Assembly: GCA_963816065.1 (NCBI GenBank)
Contig: CAWFJG010000022.1
Coordinates: 248,001 to 312,000, forward strand
Direction of reading: 5' to 3'
Source of the DNA: Roseiarcus sp963816065
GTDB taxonomy: Bacteria > Pseudomonadota > Alphaproteobacteria > Rhizobiales > Beijerinckiaceae
DNA length: 64,000 nucleotides
How positions within the stretch are numbered: position 1 is the stretch's first letter; the number at the start of each line of letters is the position of its first letter. The notes under the pieces are model-generated. The model saw only the letters and a list, made by a program, of their open reading frames with translations. It made no database searches and was not told the origin of the DNA. A program made the translations under genes and the position numbers. Below are positions 45,696-54,463 of this stretch, one piece after another.

Positions 45696-46370
45696 TCAAC
45701 GATTGTTCGCCCCTTCGGGCTCGCGGCTCGCAGCCCGCGCTTTCCCACGCCGCTCCCGCCCATCCTCCGCCGCGAGCCGTCCCACGCCTTCGACAAAGAG
45801 CCGCGTGACAAAGCGGGCGTAGTCGTCGCGGCTCAGCGGGCCATCCTCGCGGAACCAGAGATAGCTCCAGTTCAGGACGCCGAACAACGACATGGTCACC
45901 GGCTTGAGGAGCTGCGCGTCGTCTTTCGCCAGGAGCGAGGGATTGAGCCGCCTCACTGCGCGAATCATCGTCGTCACAATGTTGCGCTCGAGCGTGCGCA
46001 ACTCCTGCTGCTGGCCCACGTCCAGCTTGTCGAGCTCGTTGAGCTGAACCTTATGCAGGGCGTCCGCGTCACGGTAAGCAAACAGCGTCGCGCGGATCAG
46101 GGAGAACAGGTGCTCCTCGGCCGACGCATCCGGATTCTCGGCCTCGGCGAGCGCGTTTGCGACATGGGCCAGATGGACGCTGATGATATCGTACAGCAGC
46201 GCACTTTTGCCGGGATAGTAATGGTAGAGGAGCGCCTTTGAGACCTGCGCCTCGTTGGCGATCTCGGAGATGGACGTCCGATCGAAGCCGTGCGTCGCAA
46301 ACAGCCGCGCGGCGACCGCCAGCAGCGCCCGACGCTTGTCGTCGTAGTCGAGGGCGCGGGTTCTCGCCAT
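45696..46370 (-). CDS. paaR: TetR-family phenylacetate regulator
   Basis: A 224 aa TetR repressor. The start MARTRALDYDDKRRALLAVA (ATG 46370) is chosen because it precedes the DNA-binding domain AARLFATHGFDRTSISEIAN and EAQVSKALLYHYYPGKSALL. The C-terminal domain has FAYRDADALHKVQLNELDKL, typical of PaaR/PaaX2-like regulators. It is last in the paaG-paaI-paaR unit and converges with paaK. That unit starts at a PaaR-type operator, so the protein probably represses its own synthesis. Confidence 0.9.
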   Translation of the reverse strand: MARTRALDYDDKRRALLAVAARLFATHGFDRTSISEIANEAQVSKALLYHYYPGKSALLYDIISVHLAHVANALAEAENPDASAEEHLFSLIRATLFAYRDADALHKVQLNELDKLDVGQQQELRTLERNIVTTMIRAVRRLNPSLLAKDDAQLLKPVTMSLFGVLNWSYLWFREDGPLSRDDYARFVTRLFVEGVGRLAAEDGRERRGKARAASREPEGANNR

Positions 46371-46389
46371 CCTGAGCCCTCGACTCCCG

Positions 46390-46809
46390 TTAGAAAAAGG
46401 CGCCGGACACAGCCCGGCTATAGCCGCGGAACTCTGCGATCGGCGTCCCGGCTTCATCGGAGACGCTGACGTCGTAGACGCCGCTGCGCTCAACTCGCCG
46501 AACCTCGCGCGCCGTCGCCGTCAGCTTCGACCCCTCCTTCGCCGGCTTGAGATAGGTGATGGAGCAGTGCTGCGCGACGCAGCGCTGGTTGTAGCTGTTG
46601 CAGGCGTAGGCGAAGGCAGTGTCGGCGAGCAGGAAGATGAATCCGCCATGGCCGATGCCGTGCCCGTTCGTCATGGCCTTCGTCAGGACCATCGACAGCG
46701 ACGCCTCGCCCGGACCGATCGCCTCGATCCGAATGCCGTGCTCGTGCGCCGTCCTGTCGTCCGCCCGCATGAGATCGGCGGATTTGCTGGCGATCTCCAG
46801 CGGCGTCAC
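46390..46809 (-). CDS. paaI: Acyl-CoA thioesterase PaaI
   Basis: PaaI is a hotdog thioesterase that rescues CoA trapped in dead-end paa intermediates. The 139 aa protein read from GTG 46809 has HGIRIEAIGPGEASLSMVLT, then NGHGIGHGGFIFLLADTAFA (catalytic Asn/His-Gly-Gly region) and FAYACNSYNQRCVAQHCSIT and YLKPAKEGSKLTATAREVRR. The longer open frame is rejected because its first 35 codons lie inside paaG. Only four bases separate it from the paaG stop. Confidence 0.93.
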   Translation of the reverse strand: MTPLEIASKSADLMRADDRTAHEHGIRIEAIGPGEASLSMVLTKAMTNGHGIGHGGFIFLLADTAFAYACNSYNQRCVAQHCSITYLKPAKEGSKLTATAREVRRVERSGVYDVSVSDEAGTPIAEFRGYSRAVSGAFF

Positions 46810-46813
46810 CGGG

Positions 46814-47632
46814 TCACGCTTTCCGGCCGCGGAAATCCGCCGGCCGCTTCTCGAGAAACGCGCTGACGCCCTCGATATACTCGTCCGCCACTCCGGCCTC
46901 GCGCTGAAGGTCACGTTCGAGATCGAGCTGGGCGTCGAGGCTGTTCGACGACGAGGCCTGGAACGCGCGCTTCATCAGGCCGTAGGCGCGGGTCGGCCCG
47001 ACGGCGAAACGCATGGCGATCTCGCGCGCCGCGCCCATGAGCTGGTCGTCGTCGACCGCGCGCCAGATCATCCCCCAGGCCTCCGCCTGCTCGGCGCCGA
47101 TCGGATCGGCGAGCATCATCAGGGCGCGCGCCCGCGCTTCGCCGACGAGCCGGGGCAGCGTCCACGTGCCGCCGGAATCCGGAACGAGCCCGATGCGCGC
47201 GAAAGCCTGGATGAACCGGGCGGTTCTCGCCGCGACAACGATGTCGCAGGCGAGCGCGATGTTGGCGCCGGCGCCTGCGGCCACCCCGTTGACCGCGCAG
47301 ACGATCGGCTTCGGCAGCGCACGCAGGGCGCGCACTAGCGGATTGTAGCGATCCTCGATCGATTGGCCGAGATCGGGGCGCTGGCCGGCGGGCGCAACGG
47401 CCCGGTCGGCCAGATCCTGCCCGGCACAGAAGCCCTTGCCGGCGCCGGTCAGCAAGACGGCCCGGCATTCGTCGTCGGCCGCAGCGCGCTTCAGCGCGGC
47501 GGCGAGCGCCTCGTGCAGCGCGACGTTGAAGGCGTTCATCTTGTCCGGCCGATTGAGCGTCAGCGTCAAAACGCCGTCGTTCATCGAATCCAGCAGGACC
47601 GGCAGCGCTGAAGTCTCGGTCGACGTGCTCAT
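46814..47632 (-). CDS. paaG: Ring-1,2-epoxyphenylacetyl-CoA isomerase PaaG
   Basis: PaaG converts the ring epoxide to oxepin-CoA. The 272 aa crotonase-fold protein (ATG 47632, GGAGGG upstream) has LTLTLNRPDKMNAFNVALHE, LLTGAGKGFCAGQDLADRA, KPIVCAVNGVAAGAGANIAL and the family Asp in FIQAFARIGLVPDSGGTWTL. This is the PaaG rather than the PaaF pattern. It heads the minus-strand paaG-paaI-paaR unit, driven by a promoter overlapping the PaaR-type operator. Confidence 0.92.
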   Translation of the reverse strand: MSTSTETSALPVLLDSMNDGVLTLTLNRPDKMNAFNVALHEALAAALKRAAADDECRAVLLTGAGKGFCAGQDLADRAVAPAGQRPDLGQSIEDRYNPLVRALRALPKPIVCAVNGVAAGAGANIALACDIVVAARTARFIQAFARIGLVPDSGGTWTLPRLVGEARARALMMLADPIGAEQAEAWGMIWRAVDDDQLMGAAREIAMRFAVGPTRAYGLMKRAFQASSSNSLDAQLDLERDLQREAGVADEYIEGVSAFLEKRPADFRGRKA

Positions 47633-47673
47633 GGCGCCCTCCCTCATCGTCGCCGCCAAACGAATGAGTTGCG

Positions 47674-47701
47674 ATTATATATTGACCGACCCGCCGGTCA
47701 A
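47674..47701 (-). promoter_or_regulatory. Sigma-70 type promoter of paaG
   Basis: On the minus strand TTGACC (47701-47696), a 16-base spacer and TATAAT (47679-47674). The operator fills the spacer and the -35 box. A weaker forward promoter for paaN (TTGACC at 47683-47688, 16 bases, TAAAGT) overlaps the same palindrome. Confidence 0.75.
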
Positions 47702-47702
47702 T
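47681..47702. promoter_or_regulatory. PaaR-type operator in the divergent paaG/paaN region
   Basis: Arms ATTGACCG and CGGTCAAT around a six-base centre (ACCCGC), 22 bases in all. It has the same span and arms as the paaK site at 44239-44260. It overlaps promoters in both directions, so one repressor could switch off both operons. Confidence 0.85.
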
Positions 47703-47746
47703 AGTAAAGTCCGATCAACTCGCCCGCAGGCGCCAGGGAGGACCCG

Positions 47747-49402
47747 ATGACGAATTTTTTCGCCAGACACGAGGCGCTGCTCGATCGCGCCATCGCCGCC
47801 GTCGCCGCGCGAGACTATTTCAGCGCCTACCCGGAATCTGCGTCTCCGAAGGTCTACGGCGAGACGGCCAAGGCGGACGGCGACGCCGCCTTCGAGGCGC
47901 TGATCGGCCAGCCCTTTCCCTTCGACGACAAGCACCCGAACGAGCGTCTGGTCGGGGCGGAAACGTCGCCGTTCGGGAAGCCGCTCGGCGTTCGTTACCC
48001 GACCGCCGCCGTCGAGACCCTGATTGCGGCAAGCGCGTCCGCGGGAGAGGCCTGGGGCGGCGCTTCCGTCGACGCGCGCGCCGGAGTTCTCATCGAGGCG
48101 CTGTCGCGCCTGAACGCCCAGAGCTTCCTCATTGCCGACGCCGTGCAGCATACGTCCGGCCAGCCGTGGGGCATGGCCTTTCAGGCCGGCGGCCCGCACG
48201 CCCAGGATCGAGGCCTCGAAGCGATCGCCTATGCAGTCGCCGAAATGAACCGCGTCCCGCGCGAGGCGCGCTGGGAAAAGCCGCAGGGCAAGGGCGAGCC
48301 GATCCGTCTCGCCAAGCGGTTTCGCATCATGCCCCGCGGAATCGCGGTCGAGATCGGCTGCGCGACCTTCCCGACCTGGAACCTCTATCCCGGCCTGTTC
48401 GCCAGTCTCGCCACCGGCAACAGCGTCATCGTCAAGCCGCATCCCGCGGCGATCCTTCCGGCCGCGATCACCCTCAAGATCCTGCGTGAAGTCTTGGCCG
48501 AGGCCGGCTTCGATCCGAACGTCGCCTTGCTCGCCGCCGACGAGCCTTCGGCGCCGGTCGCCAAGCAGCTTGTCCAGCACACGGCGGTGAAGATCGTCGA
48601 CTTCACCGGCGGCCCCGCGTTCGGCTCGTGGCTGCGTCATTCGCTCGAGGACAAACTCCTCTACACCGAGGAGGCGGGCGTCAACGCCATCGTCGTCGAT
48701 TTCGACCGCGAACTTCCGCGGCATGTGCGACAATATCGCCTTCTCCCTGTCGCTCTACTCCGGGCAAATGTGCACAGCGCCGCAGAATGTCTTCGTTCCC
48801 AGGGATGGGATCGAGACGAACGAAGGACGAAAGCGTTTCGACGAGGTGGCGAAGGGCATCGCGGACGCCGTCGATCGCCTGCTTGCGGAGCCGGCGCGCG
48901 CCCAGGCGTTGCTTGGCGCGATTCAGGCCGACGCGACGCTCGCGAGGGTCAGGGACTCCGCCTCGCTCGGCCGCGTCGTCCGCGCGTCCACGCCGGTCGA
49001 GGGCGTAGCGCGAAGCGCGACGCCGCTCATTCTCGCGGTCGAGGCGCGGGATGAGCGCGCCTGGCGCGAGGAGCGCTTCGGCCCGATCTCCTTCGTGATC
49101 GCGACCGACTCGACGGCGGATTTGCTTGCGCGCGCGGAAGCGTCGATCCGGGAAAGGGCGCGATCACAGCCGCCCTTTACACGATGAGCGAGGCCGTCGC
49201 CGACGCTGCGGAAGAGGCCTTCGCTCGCGCCCATGTGGCCCTGTCGATCAACCTGATCGGCTCAATCTTCGTCAATCAATCGGCGGCGTTCTCGGACTTC
49301 CACGTCACCGGCGGCAATCCGGCGGGCAACGCTTCGCTGACCGACGCCGCGTTCGTCGCCAATCGGTTCCGCATCGCCCCGGTGCGACGGCTGAGCGCCT
49401 GA
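47747..49402 (+). CDS. paaN: Phenylacetate degradation aldehyde dehydrogenase PaaN (two frame breaks)
   Basis: PaaN is an aldehyde dehydrogenase-fold enzyme that oxidises the semialdehyde formed after oxepin-CoA ring opening. Conceptual length is about 551 aa. MTNFFARHEALLDRAIAAVA and IAVEIGCATFPTWNLYPGLF are in the first frame. After a break near 48715 comes NIAFSLSLYSGQMCTAPQNV (catalytic Cys) and VPRDGIETNEGRKRFDEVAK, and after a second break near 49155 ALYTMSEAVADAAEEAFARA and INLIGSIFVNQSAAFSDFHV. There is no fused MaoC hydratase, so a separate enoyl-CoA hydratase must supply the ring-cleaving step. ATG 47747 follows GGGAGGA. Confidence 0.9.
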
Positions 49403-49488
49403 CGGTCGACCGCACGCTGGTCCATCTCAGCGGACAAGGATTGGATAGCCGATGGTCGCAGGCGTAAACTGAGGGGAAGGGAGGATCG

Positions 49489-50694
49489 ATGGCCGAAGCC
49501 TTCATTTGCGACGCGGTTCGCACCCCGATCGGCCGGCACGGCGGCGCGCTTTCGTCGGTGCGCGCGGACGATCTCGCGGCGATCCCGCTCGCCGCCTTGA
49601 TGGCGCGCAATCCGGCCGTCGATTGGTCCAAGGTCGACGACGTCATTTACGGCTGCGCCAATCAGGCGGGCGAAGACAACCGCAACGTCGCCCGGATGGC
49701 GGTCCTGCTCGCTGGCCTTCCGGTCTCCGTCCCCGCCACGACGGTCAATCGCCTGTGCGGCTCCGGCATGGACGCGGTCGGTCTTGCCGCTCGCTCCATT
49801 CGGTCGGGCGATTACGAACTGGCGCTTGCGGGAGGCGTCGAAAGCATGACCCGCGCCCCGTTCGTCATGCCGAAGGCGGAAAGCGCATTCTCCCGCGCGA
49901 ACGCGGTCTACGACACGACGATCGGCTGGCGTTTTGTCAATGCGAAATTCAAGAACGCCTATGGCGCGCACTCGATGCCGGAGACGGCCGACAACGTCGC
50001 CGCCGAGTATCGAATCTCCCGCGCCGATCAGGATGCGTTCGCCGCGCGCAGCCAGGCGCGCTGGGCGGCCGCCCAGTCGGCGGGTTTGTTCGCGAAGGAG
50101 ATCGCGCCGGTCCGCATTCCGCAGCGCAAGGGCGAGCCGCTCGTGATCGACAAGGACGAGCATCCTCGCCCCGGCGTGACCGTCGAGGACCTGGCGAAGC
50201 TCAAGGGCGTCAACGGCCCCGATCTCACCGTCACGGCCGGCAACGCCTCCGGCGTCAACGACGGCGCGGCCGCGCTGATCGTCGCCTCCGAGGCGGCGGC
50301 GAAAGCGCAAGGCCTCACCCCGCGCGCTCGGGTCGTTGCGATGACCGCGGCCGGCGTCGAGCCGCGGCTGATGGGCGTCGGCCCAGTCCCGGCGGTCCGC
50401 CGCGTGCTGCAAAGGACCGGCCTCACGCTTCAGACAATAGATGTCATCGAGCTCAATGAAGCCTTCGCGGCCCAGGCGCTCGCGGTGCTGCGCGAACTCG
50501 GCCTGCCCGACGACGCTGCGCACGTCAATCCGAACGGCGGCGCCATTGCGCTCGGCCATCCGCTCGGCATGAGCGGCGCCCGGCTCGTCGGCGCGGCGAT
50601 GTACGAACTCGGCCGCAGCGGCGGCCGATACGCGCTCTGCACGATGTGCGTCGGGGTCGGACAGGGCCTTGCGATGATCATCGAACGGGCCTGA
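49489..50694 (+). CDS. paaJ: 3-oxoadipyl-CoA/3-oxo-5,6-dehydrosuberyl-CoA thiolase
   Basis: This thiolase cleaves the last intermediates of the paa pathway to acetyl-CoA and succinyl-CoA. The 401 aa protein has the acyl-accepting Cys in TVNRLCGSGMDAVGLAARSI and TIGWRFVNAKFKNAYGAHSM, which is typical of PaaJ/PcaF. The GNASGVNDGAAALIVASEAA segment, the His in NPNGGAIALGHPLGMSGARL and the second Cys in ALCTMCVGVGQGLAM are also present. Full length, no breaks. Start ATG 49489 with GGGAGG upstream. paaA follows after 17 bases. Confidence 0.94.
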   Translation: MAEAFICDAVRTPIGRHGGALSSVRADDLAAIPLAALMARNPAVDWSKVDDVIYGCANQAGEDNRNVARMAVLLAGLPVSVPATTVNRLCGSGMDAVGLAARSIRSGDYELALAGGVESMTRAPFVMPKAESAFSRANAVYDTTIGWRFVNAKFKNAYGAHSMPETADNVAAEYRISRADQDAFAARSQARWAAAQSAGLFAKEIAPVRIPQRKGEPLVIDKDEHPRPGVTVEDLAKLKGVNGPDLTVTAGNASGVNDGAAALIVASEAAAKAQGLTPRARVVAMTAAGVEPRLMGVGPVPAVRRVLQRTGLTLQTIDVIELNEAFAAQALAVLRELGLPDDAAHVNPNGGAIALGHPLGMSGARLVGAAMYELGRSGGRYALCTMCVGVGQGLAMIIERA

Positions 50695-50711
50695 GCTCGA
50701 GGAGGCCACCC

Positions 50712-51716
50712 ATGTACGCGCAGATGGTGAAGACGGACGGCGATCGGGTCAAGACGATCGCGGAGATGTCGCCGGAAGAGCGCGCGTTCCAGGAACGCGT
50801 CGACCGGGGCGAGAAGATCGAGCCGAAGGAGTGGATGCCCGAGGCCTATCGCCGCACCCTGATCCGGCAGATCGGCCAGCACGCGCATTCCGAAATCGTC
50901 GGGCAGCTCCCGGAAGGCAACTGGATCACCCGTGCGCCGACGCTGGAGCGCAAGGCGATCCTGCTCGCCAAGGTGCAGGACGAGGCGGGGCACGGCCTCT
51001 ATCTCTACTGCGCCGCCGAGACGCTCGGCGTCAGCCGCGACGAGCTGATCGGGCTCCTGCATTCCGGCAAGATGAAATATTCCTCGATCTTCAACTATCC
51101 GACGCTGAACTGGGCGGACATCGGCGCGGTCGGCTGGCTCGTCGACGGCGCGGCGATCATGAACCAGGTGCCCTTGCAGAAGTCTTCCTACGGCCCCTAT
51201 TCCCGCGCGATGGTGCGCATCTGCAAGGAGGAGAGCTTTCACCAGCGCCAGGGCTTCGCCATCATGATGACAATGGCGTTCGGCGCGCCGGCGCAGAAGG
51301 CGATGGCGCAGGACGCGTTGAACCGCTTCTGGTATCCGGCGCTGATGATGTTCGGGCCTTCCGACAAGGACTCGGTGCACTCGACGCAATCGATGCAATG
51401 GAAGATCAAGATCAACACCAACGACGAGCTCCGCCAGAAGTTCGTCGACCAGACCGTGCCGCAAGCGAAATATCTCGGACTTTCCATTCCCGACGAGCAT
51501 TTGACGTGGAACGAGGAGAAGGCGGGATACGACTTCTCGGAGCCGGACTGGAGCGAGTTCTACGAGGTGCTTGCCGGCAACGGCCCCTGCAACCGCGAGC
51601 GTATGGCCGCCCGGGTGAAGGCCTGGGAAGACGGCCGATGGTTCCGGGACGGGCTGACCGCCCATGCCGAAAAGCGCGCTGCGCGTCGCGCCGCGAATTG
51701 CGCGGCCGCCGAGTGA
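50712..51716 (+). CDS. paaA: Phenylacetyl-CoA epoxidase catalytic subunit PaaA
   Basis: PaaA is the di-iron subunit of the multicomponent monooxygenase PaaABCE, which forms ring-1,2-epoxyphenylacetyl-CoA. The 334 aa protein has iron ligands in AKVQDEAGHGLYLYCAAETL and RICKEESFHQRQGFAIMMTM, and the conserved QHAHSEIVGQLPEGNWITRA and TLNWADIGAVGWLVDGAAIM. The start MYAQMVKTDGDRVKTI at ATG 50712 has GAGGAGG upstream; the longer frame overlaps paaJ and is rejected. Intact. Confidence 0.96.
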   Translation: MYAQMVKTDGDRVKTIAEMSPEERAFQERVDRGEKIEPKEWMPEAYRRTLIRQIGQHAHSEIVGQLPEGNWITRAPTLERKAILLAKVQDEAGHGLYLYCAAETLGVSRDELIGLLHSGKMKYSSIFNYPTLNWADIGAVGWLVDGAAIMNQVPLQKSSYGPYSRAMVRICKEESFHQRQGFAIMMTMAFGAPAQKAMAQDALNRFWYPALMMFGPSDKDSVHSTQSMQWKIKINTNDELRQKFVDQTVPQAKYLGLSIPDEHLTWNEEKAGYDFSEPDWSEFYEVLAGNGPCNRERMAARVKAWEDGRWFRDGLTAHAEKRAARRAANCAAAE

Positions 51717-51749
51717 CCGGCGCCGCCTGAAATTTGGGGAGGATCTCGC

Positions 51750-52034
51750 GTGTCGACCGAATGGCCCTTGTGGGAAGTCTTCATCCGCGGCCAGCACGGC
51801 CTCAATCATCGCCACGTCGGCAGTTTGCACGCGCCGGACGGCGAAATGGCGCTTCGGCACGCGCGCGACGTCTACACGCGCCGCAACGAGGGCGTGAGCA
51901 TCTGGGTCGTCAGGTCGAACGACATCGTCGCTTCCAGCCCCTCGGACAAGGGACCGCTGTTCGAGCCGTCGAACTCCAAGGTCTACCGTCATCCGACGTT
52001 CTTCGACATCCCCGACGAAGCGGGGCACATGTGA
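51750..52034 (+). CDS. paaB: Phenylacetyl-CoA epoxidase subunit PaaB
   Basis: A 94 aa structural/electron-transfer bridging subunit of the epoxidase. It reads WPLWEVFIRGQHGLNHRHVG, ALRHARDVYTRRNEGVSIWV and VASSPSDKGPLFEPSNSKVY, diagnostic for PaaB. The start is GTG at 51750 with GGGGAGG upstream. Its TGA overlaps the paaC ATG (TGATG), so translation is coupled. Confidence 0.95.
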   Translation: MSTEWPLWEVFIRGQHGLNHRHVGSLHAPDGEMALRHARDVYTRRNEGVSIWVVRSNDIVASSPSDKGPLFEPSNSKVYRHPTFFDIPDEAGHM

Positions 52035-52815
52035 TGCAAGCGGCGGCGGAAGACCTGGCGCTCGAAACGGCGCTGTTCCAATTCCTTCTGCAGAACCGGC
52101 GACAACACGCTGATCCTCGGCCATCGCGTCTCGCGAATGGTGCGGCCACGCGCCGGTCCTCGAAGAGGATATCGCGCTCGCCAACGTCGCGCTCGATCTC
52201 ATCGGGCAGACGCGGCTCTGGCTCGACCTCGCGGCGAACGTGGAGGGCAAGGGTCGCAACGCCGATGCGCTCGCCTATCTGCGCGACTCCGCCGAGTTTC
52301 GCAACGTGCTGCTGGTCGAACGCCCGAACGGTGATTTCGGCATGACGCTGATGCGCCAGTTCCTGTTCGACGCTTGGCACGTCGCGCTTCTCGATGCCTT
52401 GATCGGGTCGAAGGACACCCGGATTGCGGACATCGCCGCCAAGGCGAGCAAGGAAGTCGCCTATCACCTCGAGCGGTCGAGCGAACTGGTCATCGGCCTC
52501 GGCGACGGCTCCGAGGAGAGCCATGCCCGCATGCAGGCCGCGCTCGATGAGCTGTGGCCCTATACGGGCGAGCTTTTCCTCGCCGACGATACGGATCGCG
52601 CGCTCGCCGAGGCGGGCGTCGCGCCCCTGCCCGACAGCCTGAGGCCGAAGTGGGAAGCGACCCTGCACAGCGTGGCGACCGAGGCTACGCTGAAGCCACC
52701 GGCGAGCGGCTTCGCCCACAAGGGGGGCAAGCGCGGCGTGCATACCGAGCATCTCGGCTACATTCTCGCCGACATGCAGTTCCTGCAGCGCGCCTATCCC
52801 GGCGCGAACTGGTGA
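52034..52815 (+). CDS. paaC: Phenylacetyl-CoA epoxidase subunit PaaC (two frame breaks)
   Basis: PaaC is the inactive ferritin-fold partner of PaaA. The first frame gives LALETALFQFLLQ; after a break near 52095 comes GDNTLILGHRVS, and after another near 52133 EWCGHAPVLEEDIALANVAL followed by DLIGQTRLWLDLAANVEGKG. The remainder is continuous: FGMTLMRQFLFDAWHVALLD, EVAYHLERSSELVIGLGDGS and LGYILADMQFLQRAYPGANW. Length about 260 aa. Start ATG 52034 overlaps the paaB stop. Confidence 0.92.
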
Positions 52816-53348
52816 GGACGACGCCCGTGGCGCCTACGGCGCGTCCGTCGATCGACGATGTGTGGCGGCGGCTCGCCGAGATTCCGGATCCGGAGATTCC
52901 GGTGATCTCGCTGGTCGATCTGGGCGTCGTCCGCGATGTCGACTGGGACGGGGAAACGCTGGTCGTCGGCGTGACGCCGACCTATTCCGGCTGTCCCGCG
53001 ACCTCGATCATCGCCCTCGACATCGAGCGCTCGCTCTGCACATTCGGCGTCGCGAAGCTGCGCCTCGAGCGCCGCCTCGCGCCGCCATGGACGACGGATT
53101 GGATCACGCCGGAGGCGCGCGAGAAGCTTCGGGCCTATGGCATCGCGCCGCCGGACGAGGGCGGGACCCGGGACCCGCGCACGCAGGCGCGCATCGAGTC
53201 GCTGTCGAGCGCCCGGCCCGAGATCGCCTGCCCGCGGTGCGGATCGACGGATACCGAAAAAATCAGCCAGTTCGGCTCCACACCCTGCAAGGCCAACTAT
53301 CGCTGCGCAGCCTGCCTGGAGCCTTTCGAATATTTCAAGTGCATTTGA
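52812..53348 (+). CDS. paaD: Epoxidase maturation factor PaaD
   Basis: PaaD is needed for assembly of the iron-sulfur/di-iron epoxidase. The 178 aa protein has a MIP18/DUF59 domain (RRLAEIPDPEIPVISLVDLG, VGVTPTYSGCPATSIIALDI with the conserved Cys). It ends in a zinc-ribbon tail with CPRCGSTDTEKISQFGSTPC and CAACLEPFEYFKCI. GTG 52812 overlaps the paaC stop (GTGA); a later GTG at 52828 is an alternative start. Intact. Confidence 0.94.
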   Translation: MRTTPVAPTARPSIDDVWRRLAEIPDPEIPVISLVDLGVVRDVDWDGETLVVGVTPTYSGCPATSIIALDIERSLCTFGVAKLRLERRLAPPWTTDWITPEAREKLRAYGIAPPDEGGTRDPRTQARIESLSSARPEIACPRCGSTDTEKISQFGSTPCKANYRCAACLEPFEYFKCI

Positions 53349-53368
53349 ACGCGCGGACTTAACGACCG

Positions 53369-54446
53369 ATGGCTCACTTCCACCCCCTCGATGTGATCGA
53401 CGTGCGCCCCGAGACGCGCGACGCGGTCGTCGTTACGCTGAGGCCGCGGGAGGCGGACAGGGTGGCGTTCGACTTCATCCAGGGCCAATATCTCACGTTC
53501 CGCCGCGAGTTCGACGGCGTGGAGCTCAGGCGCTCCTATTCGATCTGCGCGGGCAAGGACGATGGCGCGCTCAAGATCGCCATCAAGCGCGTGGACGGCG
53601 GCGCATTTTCGAACTGGGCCAACGAACGCCTCAAGGCGGGCGACGTGCTCGAGGCGATGCCGCCGATGGGCAATTTCCATGCGGCGCTCGATCCCGGCGC
53701 CGCCAGGCACTATCTCGCCTTTGCCGGCGGCTCCGGCGTCACGCCGGTTCTGTCGATCATCAAGACCGTGCTCGCGCGCGAGCCGAAGTCCCGCGTCACG
53801 CTGGTCTACGCCAACCGTCAGATCGCCTCGATCATGTTCCGCGAGGAGCTCGAGGACCTGAAGAACCAGAATCTCGGCCGGCTCGCGGTGCTGCACGTGC
53901 TCGAGACCGAAGCGCAGGATATCGAGCTCTTCACCGGCCGCGTCGACGCCGACAAATGCAAGACGCTGTTCGAGAGCTGGATCGACCTCGCTTCCGTGGA
54001 CATCGCCTTCATCTGTGGTCCCGAGCCGATGATGCTCGCGGTCGCGGCCGCCCTGCGCAACCATGGAATGCCGGACGAAAAGATCAAGTTCGAACTGTTC
54101 GCGTCCGGCCAGACGCGTCTCGCGAGACCGATCGAGAAGCGGACGGCGACGCCCGGCTTCCGCGGCGAGCTGCGAGGCGACGGTGACGCTCGACGGCGCG
54201 ACGCGCAGCTTCAAGATGGCGAAGGACGGCAAGAGCCTGCTGGACGCCGCGCTTCTCAATGCGATTGACGCGCCCTACGCCTGCAAGGCTGGGGTGTGCT
54301 CGACCTGCCGCGCCAAAGTTCTGGAGGGCGAGGTCGAGATGCTGACCAACCATGCCCTCGAGGACTACGAGGTCCGGCAGGGCTATGTGCTCACCTGCCA
54401 GGGCTATCCGCTCACCGACAAGGTCGTCGTCAGCTACGACCAGTGA
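53369..54446 (+). CDS. paaE: Phenylacetyl-CoA epoxidase reductase PaaE (one frame break)
   Basis: PaaE passes electrons from NADPH through FAD and a 2Fe-2S cluster to PaaA. The FAD motif is GVELRRSYSICAGKDDG and the nucleotide motif FAGGSGVTPVLSIIKTVLAR; FICGPEPMMLAVAAAL follows. Near 54170 the frame breaks. The ferredoxin domain in the next frame has ATVTLDGATRSFKMAKDGKS and the cluster cysteines in CKAGVCSTCRAKVLEGEVEM, plus a later Cys in YVLTCQGYPL. Conceptual length about 358 aa, normal. Confidence 0.94.
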
Positions 54447-54463
54447 CGCCGAAGGAACACGTC

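Noticed and set aside
50430..52259. A 609-codon minus-strand open frame
   Set aside because: It lies antisense to paaJ, paaA, paaB and part of paaC and reads as an Arg-rich low-complexity shadow.
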